Below are positions 32,286 to 41,310 of a stretch of 64,000 nucleotides of DNA, one piece after another. This DNA is from Rhodoferax lithotrophicus (GTDB taxonomy: Bacteria; Pseudomonadota; Gammaproteobacteria; Burkholderiales; Burkholderiaceae_C): NCBI RefSeq assembly GCF_019973615.1, contig NZ_AP024238.1, positions 2,935,989 through 2,999,988 on the forward strand. The letters run 5' to 3'. Each line of letters begins with the position of its first letter. Position 1 is the first letter of the stretch. The position numbers and the translations under genes are program-made. The notes below the pieces were generated by a model. The model saw only the letters and a list, made by a program, of their open reading frames with translations, did no database searches and was not told where the DNA came from.

Positions 32286-35200
32286 ATGGCGCGACCCACC
32301 TTACGCTCGTTGCTGCCCAGCGCACCACCCGCGTTGTGCCAGATTCTGGACAGCGCACACGGTGTCATCCAAGGCCCCATACGCTCTGAGATTTTTGGCC
32401 CCCAGCGCTTTGCACAACATGGCCGCAGCCTGGGACAAACACATCGCGCCACACGGGTTTCATCACACGGGGCCAATTTTTTCCCACGCCTGCAGAACAA
32501 TCTGAGCACGCTGCGCGAAGCGCACCACTACATTGGCATTCAGGCCAACACCGGTTACGACATCAGCCCCGCAGCCGAGTGGCTGCTGGACAACTTTCAC
32601 CTGATTGAAGCCCAACTCAGCGAAATCCATGCCGGGTTGCCACGCAGCTACTTCTCGGCCTTACCCAAACTGATCGATGAACCCCTGCCCGGCCTGCCGC
32701 GTGTTTATGGCATCGCCTGGGCCTTTGTGGCACACACCGATGGCGCGTTTGACGAAGCCATGCTGGCGCAATTTCTGTGCGCCTACCAAGAGGTCTGCGA
32801 GCTGAATTTAAGTGAAATGTGGGCCTTTCCCACCACTTTGCGGGTGGTGCTGATCGAAAATCTGCGCCGTTTGGCCGAGCAGGTGGCCGCCAACAAGGCT
32901 GCACGCGAAGCCGCCAACCTCTGCTTTGACCAACTTGGCCACACCGGACTGGACACAGTTTCAGCCTTGCTGGCGTTGCTCAATGCGCGGGGTGTCGGGC
33001 GTGTTTTTCTGGTGCAACTGGCCTTGCGTCTGCAAGACCTGCGGCTGACCGAGCCATCCCCCGAACAAACCCTGTTTCAGGACTGGCTTCAACAGGCCTT
33101 GCCTGACCCCGCCAGCACGCAACTGCAGCAAGGGGTTGACCAGGCCGCTGACAATCTGAGTGTCAGCAATGCCATCACCTCGCTGCGGGCCATTGGGGAT
33201 GCCGATTGGCCCGACATCATTGCCCGCACCAGCACCCTGATGCGCCTGATGCTGACGTCCCCCGTCTTTGAGGCCGAGGCCACCCTCACCCGCGACCAAA
33301 CCCTGCACGCCATCGAAAAGCTGGCACTGCGCTGCAAGCAGTCCGAGCTGGCCGTGGCCCACACCCTGCTGGCGCTCATGACCACCCCCGAGGCAACCAA
33401 CGATGTGGGTTCGGTGGCTGCCCACTGGTTACAGGGTCGCGGCCAGCCCCAGTTGTGGCAGGCCTTGGGGCTCTCCAGCCGGGCTGTGAAAGTACGGCAA
33501 TTTCTGGCCCACCATCTGATCCTGCCTGCGTATCTGGGCGCATTACTGGGCTTTCTGAGCCTGCTGCTTTGGCTGTTGCTGCATCGCAGTGGATCCCCCT
33601 TGGGCATGACCCTGGCGGTGCTGCTGCTGGCCTTGCTTCCCGCATCCGAGGCGGTCGTCGCCGTCATCCACCGCCTGATCAGCGAGTCGGTTCATCCGCA
33701 ACACCTGGCACGCCTGGCCCTGGCCCATGGCATCCCGAGCGAACATCGGGTGATGGTGGTGATTCCCTGCATGCTCACCAGCCTCCACGGCACGCAGGAA
33801 CTGGTCAAACGCCTGCAACTGCATTACCTGGCCAACCCCGAACCGCAGGCCCAGTTTGCCTTGCTGAGCGATTGGGCAGATGCCCCAACCGCCGTGACCG
33901 ACACCGATGCGGCGCTTCTGGCACAAACCCTGCAAGGCATACGCACACTCAACACCCTATACCCCCGACGCGAAGACGAAGCCAACCCCACACCACGTTT
34001 CATCCTCTTGCACCGGCCACGCCACTACTGCGAGTCCGAGCAGTGCTGGATGGGTTGGGAGCGCAAACGCGGCAAGCTGGAATTACTCATCACCGCCTTG
34101 GCCCAGGGCCACAGTACCGCCTTCCATGATCTGGGTGAAGCCAGCACCCTTGCGCCCGGCACGCAGTACGTGGTCACGCTCGACAGCGACACCCAGTTGC
34201 CGCCAGGGCGACTGCGTGAATTGGTCGGTGTGGCCGCGCACCCCAACAACCTACCCCGCCTGTCAACCGATGGCCGCACAGTGCTGGGCGGCTATGGCAT
34301 CTTGCAGCCGCGCGTGGCCACGCCGCTGCCTGCGGTGAAGGAATTCACGCTCTACCACTGGCTGTTTGCCGGGCAATGCGGCATAGACCCCTACAGCGCC
34401 GCGAGCTCCGAGATTTATCAGGATGTGTTTGCAGAAGGCTCTTTCACTGGCAAAGGCCTGCTCAACGTGCGCGCCCTGCATGCGGTGCTGTCGGGTCGTT
34501 TGCCAGAAAACCAGGTGCTGAGCCACGATTTGCTGGAAGGCTCCATGGCCCGCTGCGCCGCCGTGAGTGACCTGGCCGTGGTAGAAGAAGCCCCTTTTCA
34601 CGCCGATGTGGCGGCCTCACGGGTGCACCGCTGGACACGCGGCGACTGGCAACTTCTACCCTTCATCGGGTCTCCAGGCCATTACAGCCTGAAACCAATT
34701 CACCTGTGGAAGATGCTTGACAACCTGCGCCGCTCACTCGTCGCGCCCTTGTCTTTGGCCTTGCTACTGAGTAGCTTGATGGGCTGGGTGCTGTCACCCT
34801 GGGTGGCCCTGGCGCTGATATTTGCAGCCTTCTCAGCCGGGCCGGTGATGGGGGCGCTGGTCGGTTTTGCCCCCAGCCGCAGCCATGTCGCCAAGGGGCC
34901 TTTCTACCATGCAGCCCTGATGGACCTGGCGCGTGCGCTGTGTGGCGGCGCATGGCAACTGGCCCAGTTGATGCAACAGTCGCGGCTGGCGCTCGATGCC
35001 ATTGGCCGGGCGCTTTACCGCATGAGTGTGAGCCACCGCCACCTGCTGCAATGGACCACGGCGGCCACCGCCCAGGCACAAGCCCAAACCGGATTCCAAG
35101 CCATCTTGCGCCAGCACCGCATTGAGCCACTTTTGGCCTTACTGCTGTTGGCTGCCTTGCTGGGGGCACCCACCCCAGCCCCCTGGCTGGCGGCGGCCCT

Positions 35201-38200
35201 GTGTCTGCTGTGGGCAGCCTCACCACTGGGCACCTGGTGGGTCAGCCGAGTCTGTCCGGTAGACGAGGACCTGCCCTTGACCCCACCCGAGCAGCTTTAT
35301 CTGAGCGGCATTGCGCGTGATACCTGGCGGCTTTTTGAGCGTTGTGTCGGCCCGGATGACCTCCACCTGCCGCCCGACAACCTGCAAACCTCGCCACATG
35401 ACATGCTGGCGCACCGCACCTCACCCACCAACATCGGCCTGTACCTACTGGGCGTAGCTTGCGCACGCCAGTTGGGTTGGATCGGCACCCAGGACATGCT
35501 GACCCGGCTGGAAGCCACGCTGGGTTCCTTGCTCACGCTGCAGCGCCACCGTGGTCATTTCATGAACTGGTACGACACCCAAAATGGCCAGCCCCTGCTG
35601 CCCATGTATGTCTCTACCGTGGACAGTGGCAACCTGAGCGGCCATTTATTGGCCGTCGCCCAGGCTTGCCGCGAACTGGCGCAGGCTCCTTTTGACACCC
35701 AAGCCGGTTTGCAAGCGCTCAACGATTTAAAACGGCGGCTGCACCCCTTGCTGGCACAGCGCAGCACCCTGGCTGCGCCCCAGCGCGCAGAACTCAAATG
35801 GCTGCTGGCCGACTATCGCAACACCTTGCGCTCGGCCAACCTGGATGTGCAGACACACATTGAGCAAGCACCCAGTACAAGCGCCATGCCGGAACGTCTT
35901 CTCGCGCTGGCGCATGCATTGGAGCAACTGGCCTGGCAAGCCGATTTCAGCTTCCTCTACAGCCACCGCCGCCATCTGTTTCACATTGGCTACCGGGTCG
36001 CCGAGCAACAGCGTGATGCTGGTTTTTATGACCTGCTGGCCTCCGAGTCGCGCCTGACCAGTTTGCTGGCCATTGCCAAAGGTGATGTACCGGTGCGCCA
36101 CTGGAGCGCTTTGGGACGGCCATTTTTTGCCGTGGGCAGCCATGCCGGATTACGCTCCTGGATCGGCTCCATGTTTGAATACCTCATGCCCAGCGTGGTG
36201 CTGGACGAGCCTTATGGCAGCGTGTTGCATGAGGCCTGCCACGCCGCACTGCGCGAACAAGCCACCTTTGCCAAAGTACAGGGTGTGCCCTGGGGTATTT
36301 CAGAGTCGGCCTATGCGGCCAGCGATTTCACGCTGGCTTACCAGTACGCACCCCACGGTGTACCCCGGCTGGCGCTGCGGCGTACACCCCCTGACGAGCT
36401 GGTGATTGCACCCTATGCCACCGCCCTGGCCGCCCAACTCTCACCACAGCTCGCCCTGCATAACTTTGAGGCCTTACAAGCCCTCGGTGCACGTGGGCGT
36501 TATGGTTTTATGGAAGCGCTGGACTATTCCACCACCGGGCGCACCGGCAGCGAGCCGTTCACCCTGGTACACACCTACATGGCGCACCACCAGGGCATGA
36601 GCATCGTGGCATTGGCCAATGTATTGCTGGGCGGCAGGGTACAGCGCTGGGGCATGGCCAATGCCCATGTGCAGGCGGTATCGTCACTGTTGCATGAACG
36701 TGTGCCACGTGAAATTCCGCTGCTGAAAACGCTACCGGTGGCACATCAATTGCAAGACCGGCGCAAGCGTGCGCCCGGCTTTTTGCGCGAATTAGTGGCG
36801 GGCTCCAGCGCTATTGAGCCCACCCACGTCTTGTCCAATGGTCGCTACAGCGTATTGCTGCGTGCCAATGGGGCAGGCAGCAGCCGCTGGGAAAAGAGCG
36901 GCATCACCCGCTGGCGCGATGATGCCCTGCGCGATGCCTATGGCAGCTTCTTCTACCTGCAATGGACGGGGCAGCCCCAAGCCTGCTCCATCACCCAGCA
37001 CCCGGCACCCGACCCTGCGGCGGACTACCACAGCCAGTTCCATGCAGATCGGGTCTGCTTTGATGCGCAGTGGAACGACATACAGGCCCACACCACGGTG
37101 TGGATCAGCCCGGAAGACGACATCGAATTCCGGCAAGTCGAGCTGCGCAACCTGAGTGACCACGCCCTCGATGTGGAACTCACCTCGGCCTTTGAAGTCA
37201 CGCTGTCTGACCCGCGTGCCGATGAAGCCCACCCGGCGTTTACCAATTTGTTTGTCACCGCCGAATGGCTGGCCTCCCAACAGGCCCTGTGGTTTGAGCG
37301 CAAACCACGCCTGGCCAGTGAGCAAGGTCTGAGCATGGCGCATTTCCTCACCGACCTGAGCACACCCCTCACCAGCATCCGGCTCTGCACCAACCGCCAG
37401 CGCTGGCAAGGGCGCAACCACAGTGCCGACCAGCCCTTGGCCGACTTGATGGCCGCCCCCAACGCCCAGGAAAGCCAGGAAAATCAGGCCGTGGCGCTGG
37501 ATACCGGGCTTGACCCGGTCTGCGCCCTGGCGGTCACCCTGCGCATTAAACCGGGTGCCAAAGCACGCTTGACGTTTGCCACCGCCGCATCCCCCAGCAG
37601 CCAGACGCTGCATGCCGTGGTGGACAAATACCGCCAATCGGGCAACGTGCAACGGGCTTCCCTGATGTCCGCCACCCTGACCGGCATCCGCCTGCGGGCA
37701 TTGCGGCTCAATGCCGAGAACTTTTCGGCCATGCAAACCCTCACCAGCACCTTGACCCAAACCTTGACCCGTGTGCAAGCCCGCAGTGTCAGGCCAGAGA
37801 GCGCGGCCACCGAAGTATGTGACCGCAAGCTGCTGTGGCGCTTCGGTCTTTCAGGCGACCGCCCCATCATCCTGGTGCTGGCGGGTGTTCCCCAGGGCCT
37901 GGGTTTGCTGCGGGCGCTGGCCCAAGCGTTGAACCTGTGGTCATGGAGTCGGCTGGCCTGTGATCTGGTGGTGGTTAACGCCGAACCCAGTTCCTATTTG
38001 ATGCCGCTGCAGCGCGACATCACCGCCCTGCGTGATCGCCACAACGCCGACTGTGCAGCCCACGGAGAACCGGCCAGCACCGGCTTTCTTTTGCTGCCCA
38101 GCCATGAACTCTCCACCGCAGAGCTGAGCACCCTGCACAGCCTTGCCAGGGTGTTGATCCATGCCGATGGCCGCCCCCTGGCCTTTCATGTGCAAGAGCT

Positions 38201-40799
38201 CAATCGCCTGCACGATTTGGCCCAAGAGCTGCGCCTGGACACCGACACCACCCCCCTGCCCATGGCCACCGTGGCCTTGGCGTGCACCCCTTCGCAAGGC
38301 ACTTTTGCGGCCACCAGCGCAGACTTCAGCTTTGAGGTCAGTGCCACCCAGCGGCCTCAGCGGCCCTGGATCAACGTCCTGGCCAACCCCAACTTTGGCG
38401 CACACATCTCGGAAGCCGGTGGCGGCTACACCTGGGCCGTCAACAGCCGCCTGAACCAGCTCACCGCCTGGTCCAATGACGCGGTGGGCGACCCGCCTTC
38501 AGAGTGGTTTTTATTGCAAAACCGCAAAACGGGTGAGGTCTGGCGGCTAACCCCCAGCGCCGGGGTCGAAGAAGGCACCACCTTCCAAACCACACATGGC
38601 CAAGGCATGACCACCATCCGCCATCTGCGGGGTGCGCTGGAAGTCTCACTCACCTGGTGTGTGGATGCGGCCACGGCGGTCAAGCAGATTCATGTCTCGC
38701 TGACCCATCACGGCAGCAAAACCCAAAAATTGCGCCTGATCGGCATGGTGGAATGGCTGATGGGTGCCAACCGCAGCGACCGCGCCACGGTGCGCACCAG
38801 CGCGCTCCATCAACGCCTGCCCTCTTCTTCAGACAAATTGACCGCCTTGCTGTGTACGCAGCGCGACAGCTCTGCCGGGTTTGGCGGCGGCAGCGCCTTT
38901 TTTGGCATGGTTGGCCAAAGCGACAACCCACAACCCTGGACTTGTGACCGGCGTGAGTTTTTCGATGCCCGTGGCCGCATGGTGATCCCCGACTATCTGG
39001 GTGAGCACAGTGGCGACGGGCTCGACCCTTGCGCCGCCTTGTCCACCCACCTGATGCTCAGCCCCGGTGAAACGGTTGAGCACACCTATCTGCTGGGCTA
39101 CGCCGCCACCCTGGACGGCGCACGCCAATTGGTCACGCTGGCTACCCAAACCACGGCCGACCTTCGCCTGGCACAGGTGCAAAAAACCTGGAACGATGTG
39201 CTAGGGGCCACCACCGTCACCACCCCGGACCCCCTGCTGGATGCCCTGGTGAACCGCTGGCTGCTTTACCAAACCTTGTCGTGCCGCTTGTGGGCCAAGG
39301 CCGGTTTTTACCAGGCCGGTGGGGCCACCGGTTTCCGCGACCAGCTGCAAGATGCCATGGCCCTTAGCTGGGCCGCACCGAAGCTGCTGCGGGCGCAAAT
39401 TGTGCTATGCGCCGCCCACCAGTTTGAGCAGGGTGATGTCCAACACTGGTGGCACTCCCCTTTGGGCAACGGCGTGCGCACGCATTTTTCTGACGACTTG
39501 CTGTGGCTGGCGCATGCCTGCGTGCACTACCTGCGCAGCACCGGCGATGTGTCACTGATGAGCGAACTGGTGCCGTTTCTGGAGGGGCCCGCCATTGCCG
39601 CCGGGGCCGAAGATGCCTACTTCACCCCCAGCGTCAGCTCGCAGCGGGCATCGGTTTATGAACATGCCGCCCGGGCCATTGACCGCAGCCTGCAGGTAGG
39701 TATCCACGGCTTGCCGCTGATGGGCAGTGGCGACTGGAACGATGGCATGAACCAGGTGGGCATTGAAGGCCGGGGCGAATCCGTCTGGCTGGGCTGGTTT
39801 TTGTGCCAGTTGGTGGCCGACTTTGCCCCTCTGGCCTACCAGCGTGGTGATGCCGTGCGCGCCTTGCGCTGGGAACACGCGGCCGTAGGCTGGCAAGCCG
39901 CCTTGCTCGGCCCGGCCTGGGATGGGGCGTGGTTCAAACGCGCCTTTTTTGACAATGGCCAAGCCTTGGGTAGCCATGACAACCCCGAAGCCCAGATCGA
40001 CCTGATTGCCCAGGCCTGGTCGGTGCTGTCCCACGCCGCCCCATGGGCCATGCAGCGCGCGGCCATGACGGCAGTGGATGCCCATCTGGTCAACACTGAG
40101 GCGGGCTTGATCCAGCTGCTGACCCCACCGCTGGTCAACGCCACCCCCAGCGCGGGTTACATCCAAGCCTACCCGCCCGGGGTGCGCGAAAACGGTGGCC
40201 AGTATTCCCACGCGGGCATCTGGGCGCTGATGGCGCAGGCTGAGCTGGCCCGGTCAACCGCCGGCGCAACCACCGAAGACAGCCCCCCCCCAAGCGATCA
40301 AACCACCGAAAGCGCCGGGGACAAGGTGTACCGTTACTTCACCTACCTCAGCCCGGCACACCGGGCCAGCCATCCCAGCCATGGCCCGGTCTATGGCCTG
40401 GAGCCGTATGTGATGGCCGGTGATGTCTACAGCCAGCCCCCTTATGTCGGGCGCGGCGGCTGGAGCTGGTACACCGGTGCAGCCGCCTGGTTACACCGCG
40501 CTGCCATTGAATCGCTGTTTGGTCTGAGCCAACAAGCCCAGACTCTGGTGTTTCAGCCCTGCCTGCCTGCACATTGGTCACAAGCCGAAATCACGCTGGT
40601 ACGGGAAAAACGCCACATGCGCTTTATCTTGATGCGCTCCAGCGAAGCACAGGCGTTGGAGCACACCCAACAGTGGGGAGCCCAATTGCTGCGCCCCAAC
40701 GAGCCGCTGCACTGGCCCGAGCTACCCGAGCAAAGCTGCTTTGTCATTCCCCTGCCCTTGGTGCGCCAGCACACCGACACCAGCCCGGTAAGCACCTAA
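32286..40799 (+). CDS. ndvB: cyclic beta-1,2-glucan synthase (NdvB/Cgs-like)
   Basis: A 2,837-residue inner-membrane enzyme predicted to make periplasmic cyclic beta-1,2-glucans from UDP-glucose, with roles in osmoadaptation and host or surface interaction in known cases. Length and order match Cgs: an N-terminal region (WLLDNFHLIEAQLSEIHAGL), membrane helices near 410-460, a GT84 glycosyltransferase domain with DSDTQLP near residue 633 and HRWTRGDWQ near 781, more membrane helices (about 815-845 and 950-980), a glycoamylase-like middle and a C-terminal GH94 phosphorylase domain with GSGDWNDGMNQVG near 2481. I start at the ATG at 32286; 62 upstream residues in frame have no homology and overlap the small upstream gene in another frame. 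The call rests on motifs; the product was not tested. Confidence 0.92.
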   Translation: MARPTLRSLLPSAPPALCQILDSAHGVIQGPIRSEIFGPQRFAQHGRSLGQTHRATRVSSHGANFFPRLQNNLSTLREAHHYIGIQANTGYDISPAAEWLLDNFHLIEAQLSEIHAGLPRSYFSALPKLIDEPLPGLPRVYGIAWAFVAHTDGAFDEAMLAQFLCAYQEVCELNLSEMWAFPTTLRVVLIENLRRLAEQVAANKAAREAANLCFDQLGHTGLDTVSALLALLNARGVGRVFLVQLALRLQDLRLTEPSPEQTLFQDWLQQALPDPASTQLQQGVDQAADNLSVSNAITSLRAIGDADWPDIIARTSTLMRLMLTSPVFEAEATLTRDQTLHAIEKLALRCKQSELAVAHTLLALMTTPEATNDVGSVAAHWLQGRGQPQLWQALGLSSRAVKVRQFLAHHLILPAYLGALLGFLSLLLWLLLHRSGSPLGMTLAVLLLALLPASEAVVAVIHRLISESVHPQHLARLALAHGIPSEHRVMVVIPCMLTSLHGTQELVKRLQLHYLANPEPQAQFALLSDWADAPTAVTDTDAALLAQTLQGIRTLNTLYPRREDEANPTPRFILLHRPRHYCESEQCWMGWERKRGKLELLITALAQGHSTAFHDLGEASTLAPGTQYVVTLDSDTQLPPGRLRELVGVAAHPNNLPRLSTDGRTVLGGYGILQPRVATPLPAVKEFTLYHWLFAGQCGIDPYSAASSEIYQDVFAEGSFTGKGLLNVRALHAVLSGRLPENQVLSHDLLEGSMARCAAVSDLAVVEEAPFHADVAASRVHRWTRGDWQLLPFIGSPGHYSLKPIHLWKMLDNLRRSLVAPLSLALLLSSLMGWVLSPWVALALIFAAFSAGPVMGALVGFAPSRSHVAKGPFYHAALMDLARALCGGAWQLAQLMQQSRLALDAIGRALYRMSVSHRHLLQWTTAATAQAQAQTGFQAILRQHRIEPLLALLLLAALLGAPTPAPWLAAALCLLWAASPLGTWWVSRVCPVDEDLPLTPPEQLYLSGIARDTWRLFERCVGPDDLHLPPDNLQTSPHDMLAHRTSPTNIGLYLLGVACARQLGWIGTQDMLTRLEATLGSLLTLQRHRGHFMNWYDTQNGQPLLPMYVSTVDSGNLSGHLLAVAQACRELAQAPFDTQAGLQALNDLKRRLHPLLAQRSTLAAPQRAELKWLLADYRNTLRSANLDVQTHIEQAPSTSAMPERLLALAHALEQLAWQADFSFLYSHRRHLFHIGYRVAEQQRDAGFYDLLASESRLTSLLAIAKGDVPVRHWSALGRPFFAVGSHAGLRSWIGSMFEYLMPSVVLDEPYGSVLHEACHAALREQATFAKVQGVPWGISESAYAASDFTLAYQYAPHGVPRLALRRTPPDELVIAPYATALAAQLSPQLALHNFEALQALGARGRYGFMEALDYSTTGRTGSEPFTLVHTYMAHHQGMSIVALANVLLGGRVQRWGMANAHVQAVSSLLHERVPREIPLLKTLPVAHQLQDRRKRAPGFLRELVAGSSAIEPTHVLSNGRYSVLLRANGAGSSRWEKSGITRWRDDALRDAYGSFFYLQWTGQPQACSITQHPAPDPAADYHSQFHADRVCFDAQWNDIQAHTTVWISPEDDIEFRQVELRNLSDHALDVELTSAFEVTLSDPRADEAHPAFTNLFVTAEWLASQQALWFERKPRLASEQGLSMAHFLTDLSTPLTSIRLCTNRQRWQGRNHSADQPLADLMAAPNAQESQENQAVALDTGLDPVCALAVTLRIKPGAKARLTFATAASPSSQTLHAVVDKYRQSGNVQRASLMSATLTGIRLRALRLNAENFSAMQTLTSTLTQTLTRVQARSVRPESAATEVCDRKLLWRFGLSGDRPIILVLAGVPQGLGLLRALAQALNLWSWSRLACDLVVVNAEPSSYLMPLQRDITALRDRHNADCAAHGEPASTGFLLLPSHELSTAELSTLHSLARVLIHADGRPLAFHVQELNRLHDLAQELRLDTDTTPLPMATVALACTPSQGTFAATSADFSFEVSATQRPQRPWINVLANPNFGAHISEAGGGYTWAVNSRLNQLTAWSNDAVGDPPSEWFLLQNRKTGEVWRLTPSAGVEEGTTFQTTHGQGMTTIRHLRGALEVSLTWCVDAATAVKQIHVSLTHHGSKTQKLRLIGMVEWLMGANRSDRATVRTSALHQRLPSSSDKLTALLCTQRDSSAGFGGGSAFFGMVGQSDNPQPWTCDRREFFDARGRMVIPDYLGEHSGDGLDPCAALSTHLMLSPGETVEHTYLLGYAATLDGARQLVTLATQTTADLRLAQVQKTWNDVLGATTVTTPDPLLDALVNRWLLYQTLSCRLWAKAGFYQAGGATGFRDQLQDAMALSWAAPKLLRAQIVLCAAHQFEQGDVQHWWHSPLGNGVRTHFSDDLLWLAHACVHYLRSTGDVSLMSELVPFLEGPAIAAGAEDAYFTPSVSSQRASVYEHAARAIDRSLQVGIHGLPLMGSGDWNDGMNQVGIEGRGESVWLGWFLCQLVADFAPLAYQRGDAVRALRWEHAAVGWQAALLGPAWDGAWFKRAFFDNGQALGSHDNPEAQIDLIAQAWSVLSHAAPWAMQRAAMTAVDAHLVNTEAGLIQLLTPPLVNATPSAGYIQAYPPGVRENGGQYSHAGIWALMAQAELARSTAGATTEDSPPPSDQTTESAGDKVYRYFTYLSPAHRASHPSHGPVYGLEPYVMAGDVYSQPPYVGRGGWSWYTGAAAWLHRAAIESLFGLSQQAQTLVFQPCLPAHWSQAEITLVREKRHMRFILMRSSEAQALEHTQQWGAQLLRPNEPLHWPELPEQSCFVIPLPLVRQHTDTSPVST

Positions 40800-40881
40800 A
40801 GTCCACCCATCGGCTGGGGTATTCCAGCTTTTCGCCCATCGGTGGTGGGGCTTTCACCATCAATACCCTTGGAGATTCACC

Positions 40882-41196
40882 ATGAACATCAAAACTCTTC
40901 TTACCGCCGCCATGATGGCCGCCGCCCTGTTAACCACCGCCGGTTGTGCGGTAAGCCGCGGCCAGGAAACCGTGGGCGCTTATGTGGACGATGCCGGCAT
41001 CACCACACTGGTCAAATCCCGCATGGCCGAGAGTAAAGCTGTCAGCGCCTCATCCATCAGCGTTGAAACGCTCAACGGTGTGGTCATGCTGTCAGGCTTT
41101 GCCAAGAGCAGCTCGGAAAAAGCCGCCGCAGAAAGCATTGCACGGGGTGTCAACAACGTGAAGTCAGTTCGTAACGAAATTGCCGTTCGTCCTTGA
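40882..41196 (+). CDS. BON-domain lipoprotein
   Basis: A 104-residue lipoprotein precursor with lipobox LTTAGC (Cys near residue 22) and one BON domain (ITTLVKSRMAESKAVSASSI ... GVVMLSGFAKS ... NNVKSVRNEIAV). BON proteins of the OsmY/YraP type sit in the periplasm or outer membrane and protect the envelope under osmotic or membrane stress. GGAG lies seven nt before the ATG. It is 82 nt downstream of the glucan synthase gene and may be co-transcribed with it. Confidence 0.88.
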   Translation: MNIKTLLTAAMMAAALLTTAGCAVSRGQETVGAYVDDAGITTLVKSRMAESKAVSASSISVETLNGVVMLSGFAKSSSEKAAAESIARGVNNVKSVRNEIAVRP

Positions 41197-41258
41197 CCCG
41201 GCCACTGCAAGAACCAGCTCGCACCTATCTTTGCGCCTGAGCTTGACCTCAAAAGCTC

Positions 41259-41302
41259 GAAACCCCGTGATTCGCCTATCGGATCACGGGGTTTCTTATT
41301 TT
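41259..41302 (+). terminator. Rho-independent terminator after the BON gene
   Basis: A perfect 13-bp stem (GAAACCCCGTGAT with ATCACGGGGTTTC, loop of 11) is followed by a T-rich run. It lies between convergent genes and could also serve hsdR on the minus strand, where the T-tract is poorer. Confidence 0.85.
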
Positions 41303-41310
41303 GAAAAGGG

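Noticed and set aside
33455..40581. Numerous antisense and shifted frames within the glucan synthase gene
   Set aside because: High-GC shadows of a clearly conserved 2.8-kresidue protein.
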